64,000 nt of DNA from Kazachstania africana CBS 2517 (Eukaryota; Ascomycota; Saccharomycetes; Saccharomycetales; Saccharomycetaceae): the NCBI RefSeq assembly GCF_000304475.1, contig NC_018948.1, forward strand, positions 543,728-607,727, given 5' to 3'. The notes beneath the pieces were generated by a model. That model searched no databases, was not told the origin of the DNA, and worked only from the letters and a program-made list of their open reading frames with translations. Positions 22,163 to 32,600 of this stretch are shown here, one piece after another; within the stretch, counting starts at the first letter, position 1, and every line of letters begins with the position of its first letter. Both the position numbers and the translations under genes were made by a program.

Positions 22163-22763
22163 AAGGATGCCAATATATTTTTACTTTGATTTATCATTAA
22201 GATACTCGGCTCTAATCATACATTTCAACAACCATTGAGGTGTATGTGCCTGGCCATGAACGTACACATCTTTTTCTCTATCTCTACATGATATAGACTT
22301 GAATAGATACTAAAAATGTCCATATATATTCGATTATTTCATTTAGAGACAGTTCTATAGAAACTTATAATTTTATAACTTGAACTAGCTGCTTCAGCTT
22401 AACAAACCCGTTGATGGTACAGACCGGTTATTCGATTAAGCTTTTTCAAGCTCATTGTGGCAAAGACTGCAAGAGTATAAATGAATGACGTAAAGGAAGA
22501 TCAGAGGATGTCTCTTGTATATTATTATCGTTAATATTGTTCACGTTGTGGATGTCAGTCAAATAATTAAAATAATTCTTATTAATCAGTGGTTATACCA
22601 AATAATGCACTGGTTATATATAAAATATAACCATAATATAAAGTAATATAAAGTGATACAAACTTTGATCAAACTTCAGTGTTCACCTGAGTATTTATAC
22701 CTTTTCCAACATATTTTGAATTATGCCAATTATCATGTTATAGATTTATGAGTTAATACATTA
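22163..22763. other. AT-rich region upstream of a tandem repeat and tRNA-Gly
   Basis: There is no coding sequence. It is an AT-rich stretch between OSM1 and the tRNA-Gly gene, a position where Ty-type LTRs often insert. A 4-bp TGTT/AACA terminal match was seen at about 22538-22711, but without a target-site duplication, so no LTR is claimed. Confidence 0.4.
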
Positions 22764-22870
22764 TCGTGTTTATCACACCATAAATATTTCGTGTCAACAA
22801 ATGATCGTGTTTATCACACCATAATTATTTCTTGTCAATATATGGTCGTGTTTATCACACCATAATTATT
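22764..22870. repeat. Tandem repeat, 41-bp unit, about 2.6 copies
   Basis: The core TCGTGTTTATCACACCATAA recurs at 22764, 22805 and 22846 with an exact period of 41 bp. The units are AT-rich and carry the near-palindromic GTGTTTATCACAC. The array ends about 175 bp upstream of the tRNA-Gly gene. Confidence 0.9.
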
Positions 22871-23045
22871 GTTCATATCTTCTATAACATTCTAAATTAG
22901 TCATGCTAACTATCAAAACATTGAAATGTCGGTATGTTGCCATTTCCAGCAGATGTCGCATTTTTGACAAAGTTGACATGACATAAGGAAATATTTAATA
23001 CATACGGTAGGGGGACTGAAAAGTATCAAAAATAAAAAAATATAA

Positions 23046-23116
23046 GCGCAAGTGGTTTAGTGGTAAAATCCAACGTTGCCATCGTTGGGCCCCCGGTTCG
23101 ATTCCGGGCTTGCGCA
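23046..23116 (+). tRNA. tRNA-Gly(GCC)
   Basis: This is a 71-nt intronless cloverleaf. The acceptor GCGCAAG pairs with CTTGCGC, with discriminator A. The anticodon stem CAACG/CGTTG encloses the loop TTGCCAT with anticodon GCC. The T-arm is CCCGGTTCGATTCCGGG. It lies between OSM1 and RAD7. Confidence 0.98.
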
Positions 23117-23123
23117 GCTTTAA

Positions 23124-23128
23124 TTTTT
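23124..23128 (+). terminator. Pol III T-run after tRNA-Gly
   Basis: Five T residues start eight bases after the tRNA 3' end. Further T-runs follow at 23134-23142. Confidence 0.7.
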
Positions 23129-23280
23129 CAAATTTTATTTTTGGCAAAAATCCGAATTTGCATCTCGATGGAATCAAATTGAATTTCTGAGAAGTTTCTG
23201 TATTACAAATGCCATGATTAAAGGCTAATAGTGATAAATCAACACATAGTTGTCTATCTTATCCAGGCAGTACGTGCATA

Positions 23281-24993
23281 ATGTACAGAGGAAGGAATAG
23301 ATCAAGAAGGAATGATGTTAAAGGGCCAAATTCAGCCCTTACTCAGTTCTTGAAAGAAGAAGGTATTAGTGCTGAGCATATCAAAAAAAGATGGGAAAAA
23401 TCTCAAAAGAAATCAAAAGATGGTAGTGTAGAAGGCGAGGACACCGAAGCTAGCTTTACAAAATCTGAAGTAAGTGATGTGAATAGCAACACAGATATTA
23501 GTATTATTGAAAATGACGAGTTGGATCTTGACAAACCCGATGGATTCACGTCAGTTCAAAGGTCATATGTTGATAGATTCAAGTCAGTTGGCCATGACAG
23601 TGATGAGGAAGAGTATGAAAGCAGCAAAGCATCTTCAGGGCGGCTAAGTACACCTAATGATGAAGATAATGACGCCGTCGTATCATCAAGAAGAAAGAGA
23701 ACAAAGGAGTTGCTGCAATCTCGTAAAAGAAAGAAGAAGAGAGCTGCTAATCTTTTAAATAGACAAGAGAATGTTTTACCCACTTTACAAAATCTGTGTG
23801 TTTTGAAAATTACAGAAAACATTTCTACGTGGAGAAGTGACAGTTACAATAAAAAAAATCTAGTTTTTAACCACCTAAGAGATGTTCTTGGTGGTATTTC
23901 CACTGCGAATCTAAATAATTTAGCTAACGCACTTTCCAGAAATCGGGCTCTCGATGATGAGACGCTGCAACTGTTTTTGAAAACTGATTTGACACATTTA
24001 ACTTTCCACGACTGTTCTAAGATTTCGTTTGATGGGTATAAAACACTGGCAATTTTTTCTCCCCATTTAACAAGCTTATCGTTACAGATGTGTGGCCAAT
24101 TAAATAATGAAGCATTGCTATACCTAGCGGAAAAGTTACCAAATTTAAACAGTTTATATCTGGATGGCCCATTTTTAGTTAATGAAGCAACGTGGGATGA
24201 ATTCTTTGCTAGTATGAGGGGAAGGTTGAAGGAGTTTTACGTTTCCAATACCCATCGTTTCGTAGATAAGTCATTGACAAGTCTGCTAGTAAATTGTCAT
24301 GAAAGTCTGCAATCTCTGGGCTTATCTAGGCTAGACTCCGTTTTTAACTATTCATTACTACCACAATATTTGATAAATGAAAACTTCCATACTCTGGCAA
24401 TAGAATACCCGTCTAATGAAGAAGACGTGCAGGATGAAGTGATTATTAATATACTGGGACAAGTCGGTAGGAGTCTCAAAAATCTTACTCTGAGAGGATG
24501 TATTGAACTAACGGACTCAATGATCATCAACGGTATGGTTGCCTTTTTATCTGGAGAAAATTCTAAAAACACTACATTAAAGACACTGATACTAGACGAT
24601 TTGGACCAAGTTACCGCTGATTCTTTGGTTTACTTCTTTAGTCAAGTATCTTTACCCTGTCTGGAGATATGTAGTTTGAGAAGGTGTGAGAAAGTAGGTG
24701 ACATGGCCATAGTGGAGCTGTTTTTAAACGCTGCCAAGGATTCGCTGAAATCTTTACATCTAAATTCAATGAAAGAACTCACAAAGGAGGCATTCAACGT
24801 CTTGAACTGCCCAAACTTGGAGTATATTGACCTGGGCTTCGTACGTTGTGTAGACAACCACGTGGTGGAATTGTTGGGCAATAATAACCCCAAATTAAAG
24901 TTGATGGATGTCTTTGGTGATAACTTAGTTACAGAAAAGGCTAAAATTAGAGACAGACTCACAGTCATTGGTAGACAGAGTGATAGTATATAG
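23281..24993 (+). CDS. RAD7: Nucleotide excision repair protein Rad7
   Basis: The product is 570 residues (S. cerevisiae 565). The N-terminus (MYRGRNRSRRNDVKGPNSAL, then TQFLKEEGISAEHIKKRW) is the Rad7 signature. An acidic, Ser-rich segment and a basic stretch (RRKRTKELLQSRKRKKKR, about 139-156) follow. Leucine-rich repeats fill roughly residues 220-560, with recurrent LTSLSLQMCGQL-type and LKNLTLRGCIELTD-type units. Rad7 with Rad16 and Abf1 forms the global-genome NER factor and a Cul3-type ubiquitin ligase. Following OSM1 in the same orientation matches YJR051W-YJR052W. Confidence 0.95.
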   Translation: MYRGRNRSRRNDVKGPNSALTQFLKEEGISAEHIKKRWEKSQKKSKDGSVEGEDTEASFTKSEVSDVNSNTDISIIENDELDLDKPDGFTSVQRSYVDRFKSVGHDSDEEEYESSKASSGRLSTPNDEDNDAVVSSRRKRTKELLQSRKRKKKRAANLLNRQENVLPTLQNLCVLKITENISTWRSDSYNKKNLVFNHLRDVLGGISTANLNNLANALSRNRALDDETLQLFLKTDLTHLTFHDCSKISFDGYKTLAIFSPHLTSLSLQMCGQLNNEALLYLAEKLPNLNSLYLDGPFLVNEATWDEFFASMRGRLKEFYVSNTHRFVDKSLTSLLVNCHESLQSLGLSRLDSVFNYSLLPQYLINENFHTLAIEYPSNEEDVQDEVIINILGQVGRSLKNLTLRGCIELTDSMIINGMVAFLSGENSKNTTLKTLILDDLDQVTADSLVYFFSQVSLPCLEICSLRRCEKVGDMAIVELFLNAAKDSLKSLHLNSMKELTKEAFNVLNCPNLEYIDLGFVRCVDNHVVELLGNNNPKLKLMDVFGDNLVTEKAKIRDRLTVIGRQSDSI

Positions 24994-25233
24994 ATCGTTA
25001 ATATTCTTTAAATAGGGCTAATAAAATACCTTTATGATAGTTCATGGGAACTCTTCCTGAGTCGCTCTTAAATTGCGATGAGCTTTATATATTATGAATT
25101 TTATAGTGCAATATCCGAATCTTCACATTGAGCGAAGAAATATTTCAAAAGTATAGAATGTAACAACAAATCTTTAAAACACAGGTTTCAGTGGATAAGT
25201 ATATCAACAAGCAGCCAACCACATCAATTAACA

Positions 25234-25866
25234 ATGAGTGAGAATACGGCAAATGATATTAGTTCATTATATCCATCACCACCCCCATACATAAGGTTCT
25301 TCACTGAAAAGAATCTTGCTAAATTGGCAGAGTACAAGGAGCAGAAAGAAACTGAAAAGAACGATAATGATCACGATGGAGAGATTGAAGAAGAGGAGGT
25401 TACAAACTCAGAATTAGATTTCCTTATCCCACCACCGATGCCACGAGGTCATCAATATAGAGCTTTTGGTAGCGTATGGCAGGTTAAAGATCAATTACCA
25501 GACTTAGAAGTGATGGGTATCAAACAGCTGTATAAGAAATCGAGCAGTGATGAGCCAACAAATTATCAGTATAAAATCTCGGAATTGAAGAAGCTATTGA
25601 AGTCATTGCTTTTGAACTATCTAGGACTAGCTGGTGTGCTCAGCATCAACCCAGAAGGATATGAGGAAAAAGTTAACAATATAAGGACTATTTTGGTAAA
25701 TATTCATCATTTATTAAATGAGTACAGGCCCCACCAATCCAGAGAATCCCTTATTATGCTTTTAGAAGAGCAATTAGAGTATAAAAAGAATGAAATAAAG
25801 AAAATTGAACAAGTTTGTCAAGAAGTTCAAAAGAGATTGGATAAAATACAGAGTAATATGCTCTGA
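25234..25866 (+). CDS. MED7: Mediator subunit Med7
   Basis: The product is 210 residues (S. cerevisiae 222). The N-terminus contains the conserved LYPSPPPYIRFFTEKNLAKL (about 10-29), and a second proline motif, FLIPPPMPRGHQYRAFG, lies near 65-81. The C-terminal half is helical and coiled-coil-like (QLEYKKNEIKKIEQVCQEVQ), where Med7 pairs with Med21 and Med31. It is a middle-module subunit of the RNA polymerase II Mediator. This gene opens the third synteny block (chromosome XV/XIV type). Confidence 0.94.
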   Translation: MSENTANDISSLYPSPPPYIRFFTEKNLAKLAEYKEQKETEKNDNDHDGEIEEEEVTNSELDFLIPPPMPRGHQYRAFGSVWQVKDQLPDLEVMGIKQLYKKSSSDEPTNYQYKISELKKLLKSLLLNYLGLAGVLSINPEGYEEKVNNIRTILVNIHHLLNEYRPHQSRESLIMLLEEQLEYKKNEIKKIEQVCQEVQKRLDKIQSNML

Positions 25867-26311
25867 TATTTGAATTCACGCAACCCTTTTACTCCTTAGC
25901 ATTTGGATACAATTTGAATTTTTGTACCGCCGTTCAATTTGGATCACATGAAGTAACGCAATTGCTGCCTACATATCAGTATGATCTCGATTAGGAGGAA
26001 ACTGCATTCGCTTTTTGCTCTATCAGGAAAGCATGACCCCAGTCCAATCTTATCACATAGTCTCCGTTTTTGGCATAACAATTGTATACTCCTCAGGAAT
26101 GCATCGATTTCACTTTGCATCCACAAACCGCATTTGCAAACCCTGTGATCAATATTGCTGTAAACTAAATTTCTCCACCTACGAAGGAATATATATTAAT
26201 GTACAACTATTTCCAATACATAGCATGCTGTAAACTCATCAAGCGATAAAAAAATGCAATGATTATATTTATTCCATATATGCTAAAATATCTACTCTTA
26301 TATATATATAT
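25867..26311. other. Convergent intergenic region MED7/PFS2
   Basis: These 445 bp between two convergent 3' ends hold no supported gene. TATATA-rich sequence at 26295-26312 may serve as a 3'-end efficiency element for PFS2. Confidence 0.4.
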
Positions 26312-27682
26312 TTAACCTAACCCAGGAAGTGTAGTTTTAGTACTTTTATTGTCCAACCCAGGTAAAATTGACTCTGGAGTATTGTTAAAATTCGTAACAG
26401 GCTTAGAATAACTTCTATTTACAACTGGACCATCTGTTGCTACAGCTGTAGGAGGAGCGGCACCAAATTCCGATTTTTCTCTGATTGCATTAATGTCATT
26501 ATTGATACCGAAAAACCATCCATTAATTTTTTGATTATTATAAGTTGGATCGTCATATGCATTTGGATCAAAAGGTCTAGCTCTAGTCCAAAACCTCACG
26601 GTTCTATCCTTTGATGCACTTGCTAATACAGTTCCCATAGCATTGTATGACATTGATGTAATGCATTTATCATGCGCAAATGGGATCGAATGTGTGGGGT
26701 TACTTAGATCCTGTAATATATCAAAATGTTTCAAAGACCCGTCGTAATTTCCTACTGTGAATACTGATTCATTTATTGGATGCCATAGTAAAGTCATATA
26801 ATCAACTTCGTCCCTCACGACCATAAGCTCTTTCATACTGTGTCTGATATCAAAAACACGACATGATTTATCTTTAGAAATTGCCACTAATAAATTACCC
26901 TTTGTTGGTTGAAACCTTGTCTTCAAAACTGTATGTTTAAATTTCAAAATCGTGGAGACACAATTTCCTGATCTTGGATCCCATAATTTGATTAAATTAT
27001 CCTTAGAAGCAGATGCAATAAGACCCATGGTTGGATGCCAGTCACAACTCTTAACGTCCCAATGATGACCCGATAATACTCTTTCTTGTTGACCATTACT
27101 GAAGTTCCATATTTTCAAAATATTATCATCTGAACAAGTGACAAATTTTGAATCTGCATTGTTGAAAGATATATCTCGTATACACTCAGTATGAGCATTT
27201 TCTAATTCTTTAACCATATTAAAGTTTGGCTGCCATATTTTTATATTACCATCAGTATCACCGCTAACCATCCAATCGCCAGCATTGGAATACTTCATGG
27301 TAGTCACAGCGGAATCGTGGGCTTGCATTAAACTCTCAAAATTGAAAGACGATCCATTCCACAAAGAGAATTCCCCATTATACGTCGCCACCACGAGTCT
27401 TCTCCCTTCTGGTGTCCATGTGATTGCGGGTATGACATGCTTTACTTTATTTGAACTCAAATGTGTGAACTTATCCACAGTGTTTATTGTTCTCGTTGCA
27501 TTATTTACATAGGCATCTGGCGGCATCATATTAGATGTAAAAGAAGATTCAGGCTCAATAACAGGTAGTGGCAAACCATGCCTTTTATAGAAATATAGTT
27601 TGTTATAAGGCGAACTCAAATCGATCGTCCTTCTGTGAGTAACGTACTTCTTCTGTGAATTTGTTTCGACACTATTCTCCAT
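26312..27682 (-). CDS. PFS2: Polyadenylation factor I subunit Pfs2 (WD40)
   Basis: The product is 456 residues from the ATG at 27680-27682 (upstream the frame has only a TTG). S. cerevisiae Pfs2 is 465. After an N-terminal segment with RRTIDLSSPYNKLYFYKR there are about seven WD40 repeats (for example DGNIKIWQPNF, DNILKIWNFSNG, DNLIKLWDPRSG, DRTVRFWTRARPF). Pfs2 scaffolds the polymerase module of the cleavage and polyadenylation factor. The gene is of the YNL317W type, lying among chromosome XV-type genes. Confidence 0.94.
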   Translation of the reverse strand: MENSVETNSQKKYVTHRRTIDLSSPYNKLYFYKRHGLPLPVIEPESSFTSNMMPPDAYVNNATRTINTVDKFTHLSSNKVKHVIPAITWTPEGRRLVVATYNGEFSLWNGSSFNFESLMQAHDSAVTTMKYSNAGDWMVSGDTDGNIKIWQPNFNMVKELENAHTECIRDISFNNADSKFVTCSDDNILKIWNFSNGQQERVLSGHHWDVKSCDWHPTMGLIASASKDNLIKLWDPRSGNCVSTILKFKHTVLKTRFQPTKGNLLVAISKDKSCRVFDIRHSMKELMVVRDEVDYMTLLWHPINESVFTVGNYDGSLKHFDILQDLSNPTHSIPFAHDKCITSMSYNAMGTVLASASKDRTVRFWTRARPFDPNAYDDPTYNNQKINGWFFGINNDINAIREKSEFGAAPPTAVATDGPVVNRSYSKPVTNFNNTPESILPGLDNKSTKTTLPGLG

Positions 27683-27926
27683 AATCGACGGTACCAATGA
27701 AACAGGATCTATTAGCTTCTTAGATACAATTGCTATACCAAGTCTACGTTCCTAATCTAGTATGTTTTCTTTATCCACTTTCGCTGTATTAATTAATTTT
27801 CAAGAAATCGAGCTTAATTAGAAAAGTAATATATGGTAAAACCAGCTTAATATACAGCGATAGTAGAAGATATGTAGATTAGTAGTATAAAATATGTAGA
27901 ATATGCTGTATAGTGGGTATATAATT

Positions 27927-29348
27927 TCATAAGAACTCTGGATGATCTGCGATGTATTTTGGGTAGAGCCACCAAATGAGATTAAACATTCCGACCATGA
28001 TCCAACAGAGGAATGGGATACATTGAACACCGAGCAGATGTGTCAGTAATCCTGCAAGGTACGGTAGTGCAGCTCCACCACAGCCTCCTACGGCAACGGC
28101 TATACCGACTCCACTAATGTGTAATCTTTTTGGCAGGACTTGCAATGCGACAATGCTTGCTGATGGGAACAGAGGCCCGATGAAGAATCCGCAGAAGAAG
28201 ACAATGACGAATAGGATAGTTAAGTATAAGTTAGAGTTGGTGTCAATGAGTCCGACACCAAAGAATAATGCGTAGAAGGCAAATGTTAATGCTCCGTAGA
28301 CTTTGCTTGCTCGATATTCATTTGAAAATGCACGTTTAGTGACAAATCCTAGCAGAAGCCTACCACTTGTCAATCCCAACCAATAAGATGATGCAATATA
28401 GGACATCTTGATTTTATCAGCAGACTTGGTAGTCAATAGGTATGTGAAGAACCATGCACCTGTGGTAATCTCCGCACCCAAGTAGACGAACAAGTATAAT
28501 GCGTATAAGAGGATGGATGGATTTCTTAGTAACTGTACAAAGGATTCCTTTGATTCCGTACCATCGGTGGAAACATCAGCACCATGATTACAAGTATAAT
28601 CATATTTTGCAGCAGTCTCATATCTGAAAGATGGTATAATAAATATCAACCCTATAATGGCCAAAGACAATGGAATAATGAAGAAGAATGACCAATGACC
28701 CCATTCTGCAAAATAATTTACGATAGGTGGTGTTAACATGGCTGCAACTCCATAAATGGCGTGTAAAATACCCATCCATTCATTTTTATGGACCACCAAG
28801 TTCCCCATTAGTACATTTCCCGAAGCGTCTAGTATACCTATACCCAAGCCTAGTGGAAGACAACATGCCATATAAAGATAGAAACTAGTTGGTTTTGATA
28901 CTAGGATGGAGAAAAATACTAAACATAACATTGCAGCAATTAGCATGCCACCTCTCATACCAAGATGATGATGTATGGTCTCATTACACAATGATGCAAA
29001 TGTGTAACCAAATAATTGCACCAGAAAGATATTAGCGACCTTCACCTCTGAAATATTGTATTCGTCGACCAAAGTAGGAATCAAAGCCCCAGTAGATTGG
29101 TCATTGAAGCCAAATACGAGAAACATGATAAGACAGCAAAAGATCTGGTTCCTGACCAGGGGAATCTCCTGGTAATTCAATGGATACACCTTCACCACCT
29201 GCTCCTTCCATTTTATCTCCCGGACCACATTATCATTTCTTTCTAAATTTTCAGTGGACTGGCCTGCATTCTTGACCTGCTGTGGCTCATCCAAAAGATT
29301 CTGCATCTCGATGGGTTTCTGATCCATATTGCTCTCATTGCCACTCAT
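27927..29348 (-). CDS. BSC6: Major facilitator superfamily transporter, Bsc6-like
   Basis: The product is 473 residues from the ATG at 29346-29348. A hydrophilic N-terminal tail (about 70 residues) is followed by about 12 membrane segments, with the central cytoplasmic loop near residues 245-280. The layout resembles the fucose-permease-like MFS branch. S. cerevisiae YOL137W (BSC6, 497 residues) is the best match by memory and position, because the next gene is RTC1 (YOL138C) and the gene before the previous one is MED7 (YOL135C). Its substrate is unknown. Confidence 0.82.
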   Translation of the reverse strand: MSGNESNMDQKPIEMQNLLDEPQQVKNAGQSTENLERNDNVVREIKWKEQVVKVYPLNYQEIPLVRNQIFCCLIMFLVFGFNDQSTGALIPTLVDEYNISEVKVANIFLVQLFGYTFASLCNETIHHHLGMRGGMLIAAMLCLVFFSILVSKPTSFYLYMACCLPLGLGIGILDASGNVLMGNLVVHKNEWMGILHAIYGVAAMLTPPIVNYFAEWGHWSFFFIIPLSLAIIGLIFIIPSFRYETAAKYDYTCNHGADVSTDGTESKESFVQLLRNPSILLYALYLFVYLGAEITTGAWFFTYLLTTKSADKIKMSYIASSYWLGLTSGRLLLGFVTKRAFSNEYRASKVYGALTFAFYALFFGVGLIDTNSNLYLTILFVIVFFCGFFIGPLFPSASIVALQVLPKRLHISGVGIAVAVGGCGGAALPYLAGLLTHLLGVQCIPFLCWIMVGMFNLIWWLYPKYIADHPEFL

Positions 29349-29678
29349 TCTAATTGTTAGCAAAAATTGTTCTGGAAATTCGAACTAATATTCAAAAAAG
29401 AGTATTTCTACTGTCGAATAGTTAGCAGACTTCAACGAATTGGTAGCTCTAGTTTGCCTAACTGTCAAGCTGAAATTTGATGATATTCTTCGATATCGAT
29501 GGCATTTTTTCCAATATAGTTTAAGGTCCGGGATATTGAAAAATCATTGAAAGACTCGAAACTACATTGAACAACACTGGAGGTATAGAAACTGGAGAAC
29601 TCGACTGCTGTTTATTGGGCCAAGTGCATAGTTTAGTAACAGCGTTATCAAAGTTTTGAGAAGTTACGAAAGCCTTCG
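29349..29678. other. Divergent promoter region BSC6/RTC1
   Basis: These 330 bp between divergent ATGs show no gene and no binding motif I can support. Confidence 0.4.
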
Positions 29679-32600
29679 ATGAATTCCTCTCCTGGGAAGA
29701 ATATATACTATTCTTCTAATCCAAATTCACTGCCCCAGGGCAGTCACAGGATGTCTGGTTCATTAGGAAAGAATGAAGCCACACAAGGAGCGTCCTTTGG
29801 TGCAAGTAATCAGAAAAAATCGTTCAGAATACAACATTACGGTAAACAGGGTAGTCCATCGCCCTTTTCAGAACAATCTACCACTAGACCTAAATTATTT
29901 CCTAGACACTCGTATGCTGGGAACAACGGGATCGGTTTGTATGAGAACAGTACAAGATCGTTGGCTTCAGCGGATTTCAGCCCTAAAAGCATCCCCATAG
30001 CTGGAGATAGGCCCGCTCAAAATAACATACTTCGACACAAGAGAAGAGGAAGCAAAAGAAATATTTCTATACCGTCACAAAATCCTAGTAACACGATAGA
30101 AAATGACGGACTAATATATACTTTGAGGACTAATAAGGAGGTGGCAAGTATTGACCGAATAAATGACCCAAGTCTCCATGGTCTGATATGTGCAGGAAAA
30201 TCTCATCTAGGTTACTACAAGTTCAATCCTGAAGACAACACTATAAAGTTACATCACGACCTATTAAATATCTGTACAAAGACGACAAAAGTGCCTACAA
30301 ATCCGTTAATTTCTAGGAGAAACTCGAGACAGTTAAAATTAAGTACCATAGCAGATGTTAAATGTGGCTTCCAGAATTATAGAAATTATGCCGCGATCTG
30401 CACAAACTCCACTACCATTTCGATCTTTGATATCGTTAAGCCTCCCAGCAGCTCTGAATTCAACCCCGTAGTTACTTCTTTCAATGGTCATACAAGATCA
30501 GTAAATGGATTTGATTTCAATATGATACAAACTAATTTGATCATAAGTGGGGGGCAGGATGCTTGTGTTAAGATTTGGGATATAAGAACAAACACCCGTA
30601 AGGACTCTTCCCGTTCTGATATAAATATTACAACATCATACGATTCAATTAGAGATATAAAATGGATGCCAGGAAGCAACATTCTTGCAAATAATTCCGA
30701 CCCTTCCAGCTATGGCAGTTACGGTGTTAGAAGCCACTCAGGTTACAAATTCGCCTCCATACACGATTCTGGTACGGTATTAAAATTTGACCTTCGTCAA
30801 CCCAACCAATTTGAAAAGAAAATCAATGCTCATACTGGTCCTGGCTTGTGTCTGAACTGGCATCCGAACCAGGACTATATAGCTACCGGTGGTCGTGATG
30901 GAAAATGTTGCCTATGGTACGTTGGGGATAAAACTTCAATCGACAGCGGCAATACTTATGGTAGCAATACTTTTACCAGTTTATCCTCAGCAGCGATACC
31001 TCCAAATAATCCATTAGCATTTCCTGAAACTACGATTAACATAGGATCTCCTATAACTAAGTTGAAGTTTCGTCCTGCATTTGAACAAAATGTTCAAAAT
31101 TCAATCTTGGCAATTTCCTCAATGGGTGAAGAAGCCCAAGTTTCGATTTTTTCTCTATCAAGAAAATATATTCCAAGACATGTTTTTGAAACTTTTGCTC
31201 CATCTTTAGGACTCGTATGGTGGAACGATGATTCCATTTTTAATATTGATAAAGACAACTTTATAAATGGATGGGATATAACTAAGGCACCTACTCTTTT
31301 AGATAATTTACCCAAAAACATTACAACTTGGAGAGACATGGATGGTGATGGCCTTCTTTTCGTTAACCAAGAGCAAGGATCATACTCAGCGACAGATCGT
31401 CATCCGGAGGAAAGTGATGTACCTCGTAGAGAAAGTTTAACAGGCTCCTTAGAAAACCAAAATAGCCATGTAACTTCGACATTGATGACAGGTTTCAAAA
31501 AAGGCATAAGTCAGACGGGGTTATCGTCATTTTCCACTGAACGGCCATCTCTTTCTAAGCATAATACTTCATTCAGCTCAAAACACTTCATACCATCACC
31601 ACTGGGATCCTCATACAACACTTCTTCGACGCCATCAGTGAAATCATTAATTCCATTGAATGAGGGTCTTGGCACTGAAAGAGGTCGATCACCCTTATTA
31701 ATTACTTTAGACATGCCACACATCTTTAACAGCATGAGAGCCTCTCGATTGAGTGGGTATGATGAAAATACTATAGGTAAACTTATTAATAATGAGTCAC
31801 CTGTTGAAGTATTCAAATATCTTGCACGTGAATTAGAGTTTTCAATTGAAAACGAGAAAGAGGCTGATGATAATGACAGTATAGCTGGGAGAAGCTCACA
31901 CGAAGAAAATGAAACCCAAATAGATTTGATGAAGAAATTTGGATTTTCAGAAAATGCTACTTGGGCCAACTTTATGACCAAAAAAGACGAAAATGAACTC
32001 AAAAAGACATCTACGTCGAACGAAAACTCTAGTGAAGTTTCTTCATTTAGTGTAGAAAGAGGCAGAAGCTCTTCAAATAATGAACATAAGAATGATGCCG
32101 AATATATATACAAGGACCCTCCTAGATCTATATCTCGACCTCCGGCCAGAAAGAGTGAAATTGAAGATAATGACAATAAATTAACGAGAAACGTCATTTC
32201 GAAAAGTGACCCGGATGCTGTAGAAAAGAGCAAACTCTCTGAAGTCTTCAAGAGTAAAGACAATGATTTAGAACCTAGGATAGAGGTGCTTTTGGAACTA
32301 GTGAGAATATCAGGACATAATGCAACCGTGTATTCTACTATAAGTGATACTCCAGCATTTAAAACATGGCTCTTAATTCGTGATTCTTTATTATGGGATT
32401 TGAAGAAAATAACGGAAGTTGTAGAGGGATCTTCAATCAAGGACAACAATGCTAACACTATAAGTGCTGAAAACACTGATCCCTATATTGGCCAATCTGA
32501 TAAGAGAAACAGAACGCAATTGCCAAATCCATCTACAAGTTCAGAATATAGTATGTCCGAACATGACTATTCTTTTGGAGATGAGCACCCCCAACCATTC

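Noticed and set aside
22538..22711. Possible solo LTR near tRNA-Gly with TGTT...AACA ends
   Set aside because: The 5-bp flanks do not match (no target-site duplication) and I recognise no LTR sequence or primer-binding site.
31511..32476. 321-codon frame antisense to RTC1
   Set aside because: It is Ser/Leu-rich and mirrors the low-complexity Ser/Asn/Glu region of RTC1; there is no independent support.
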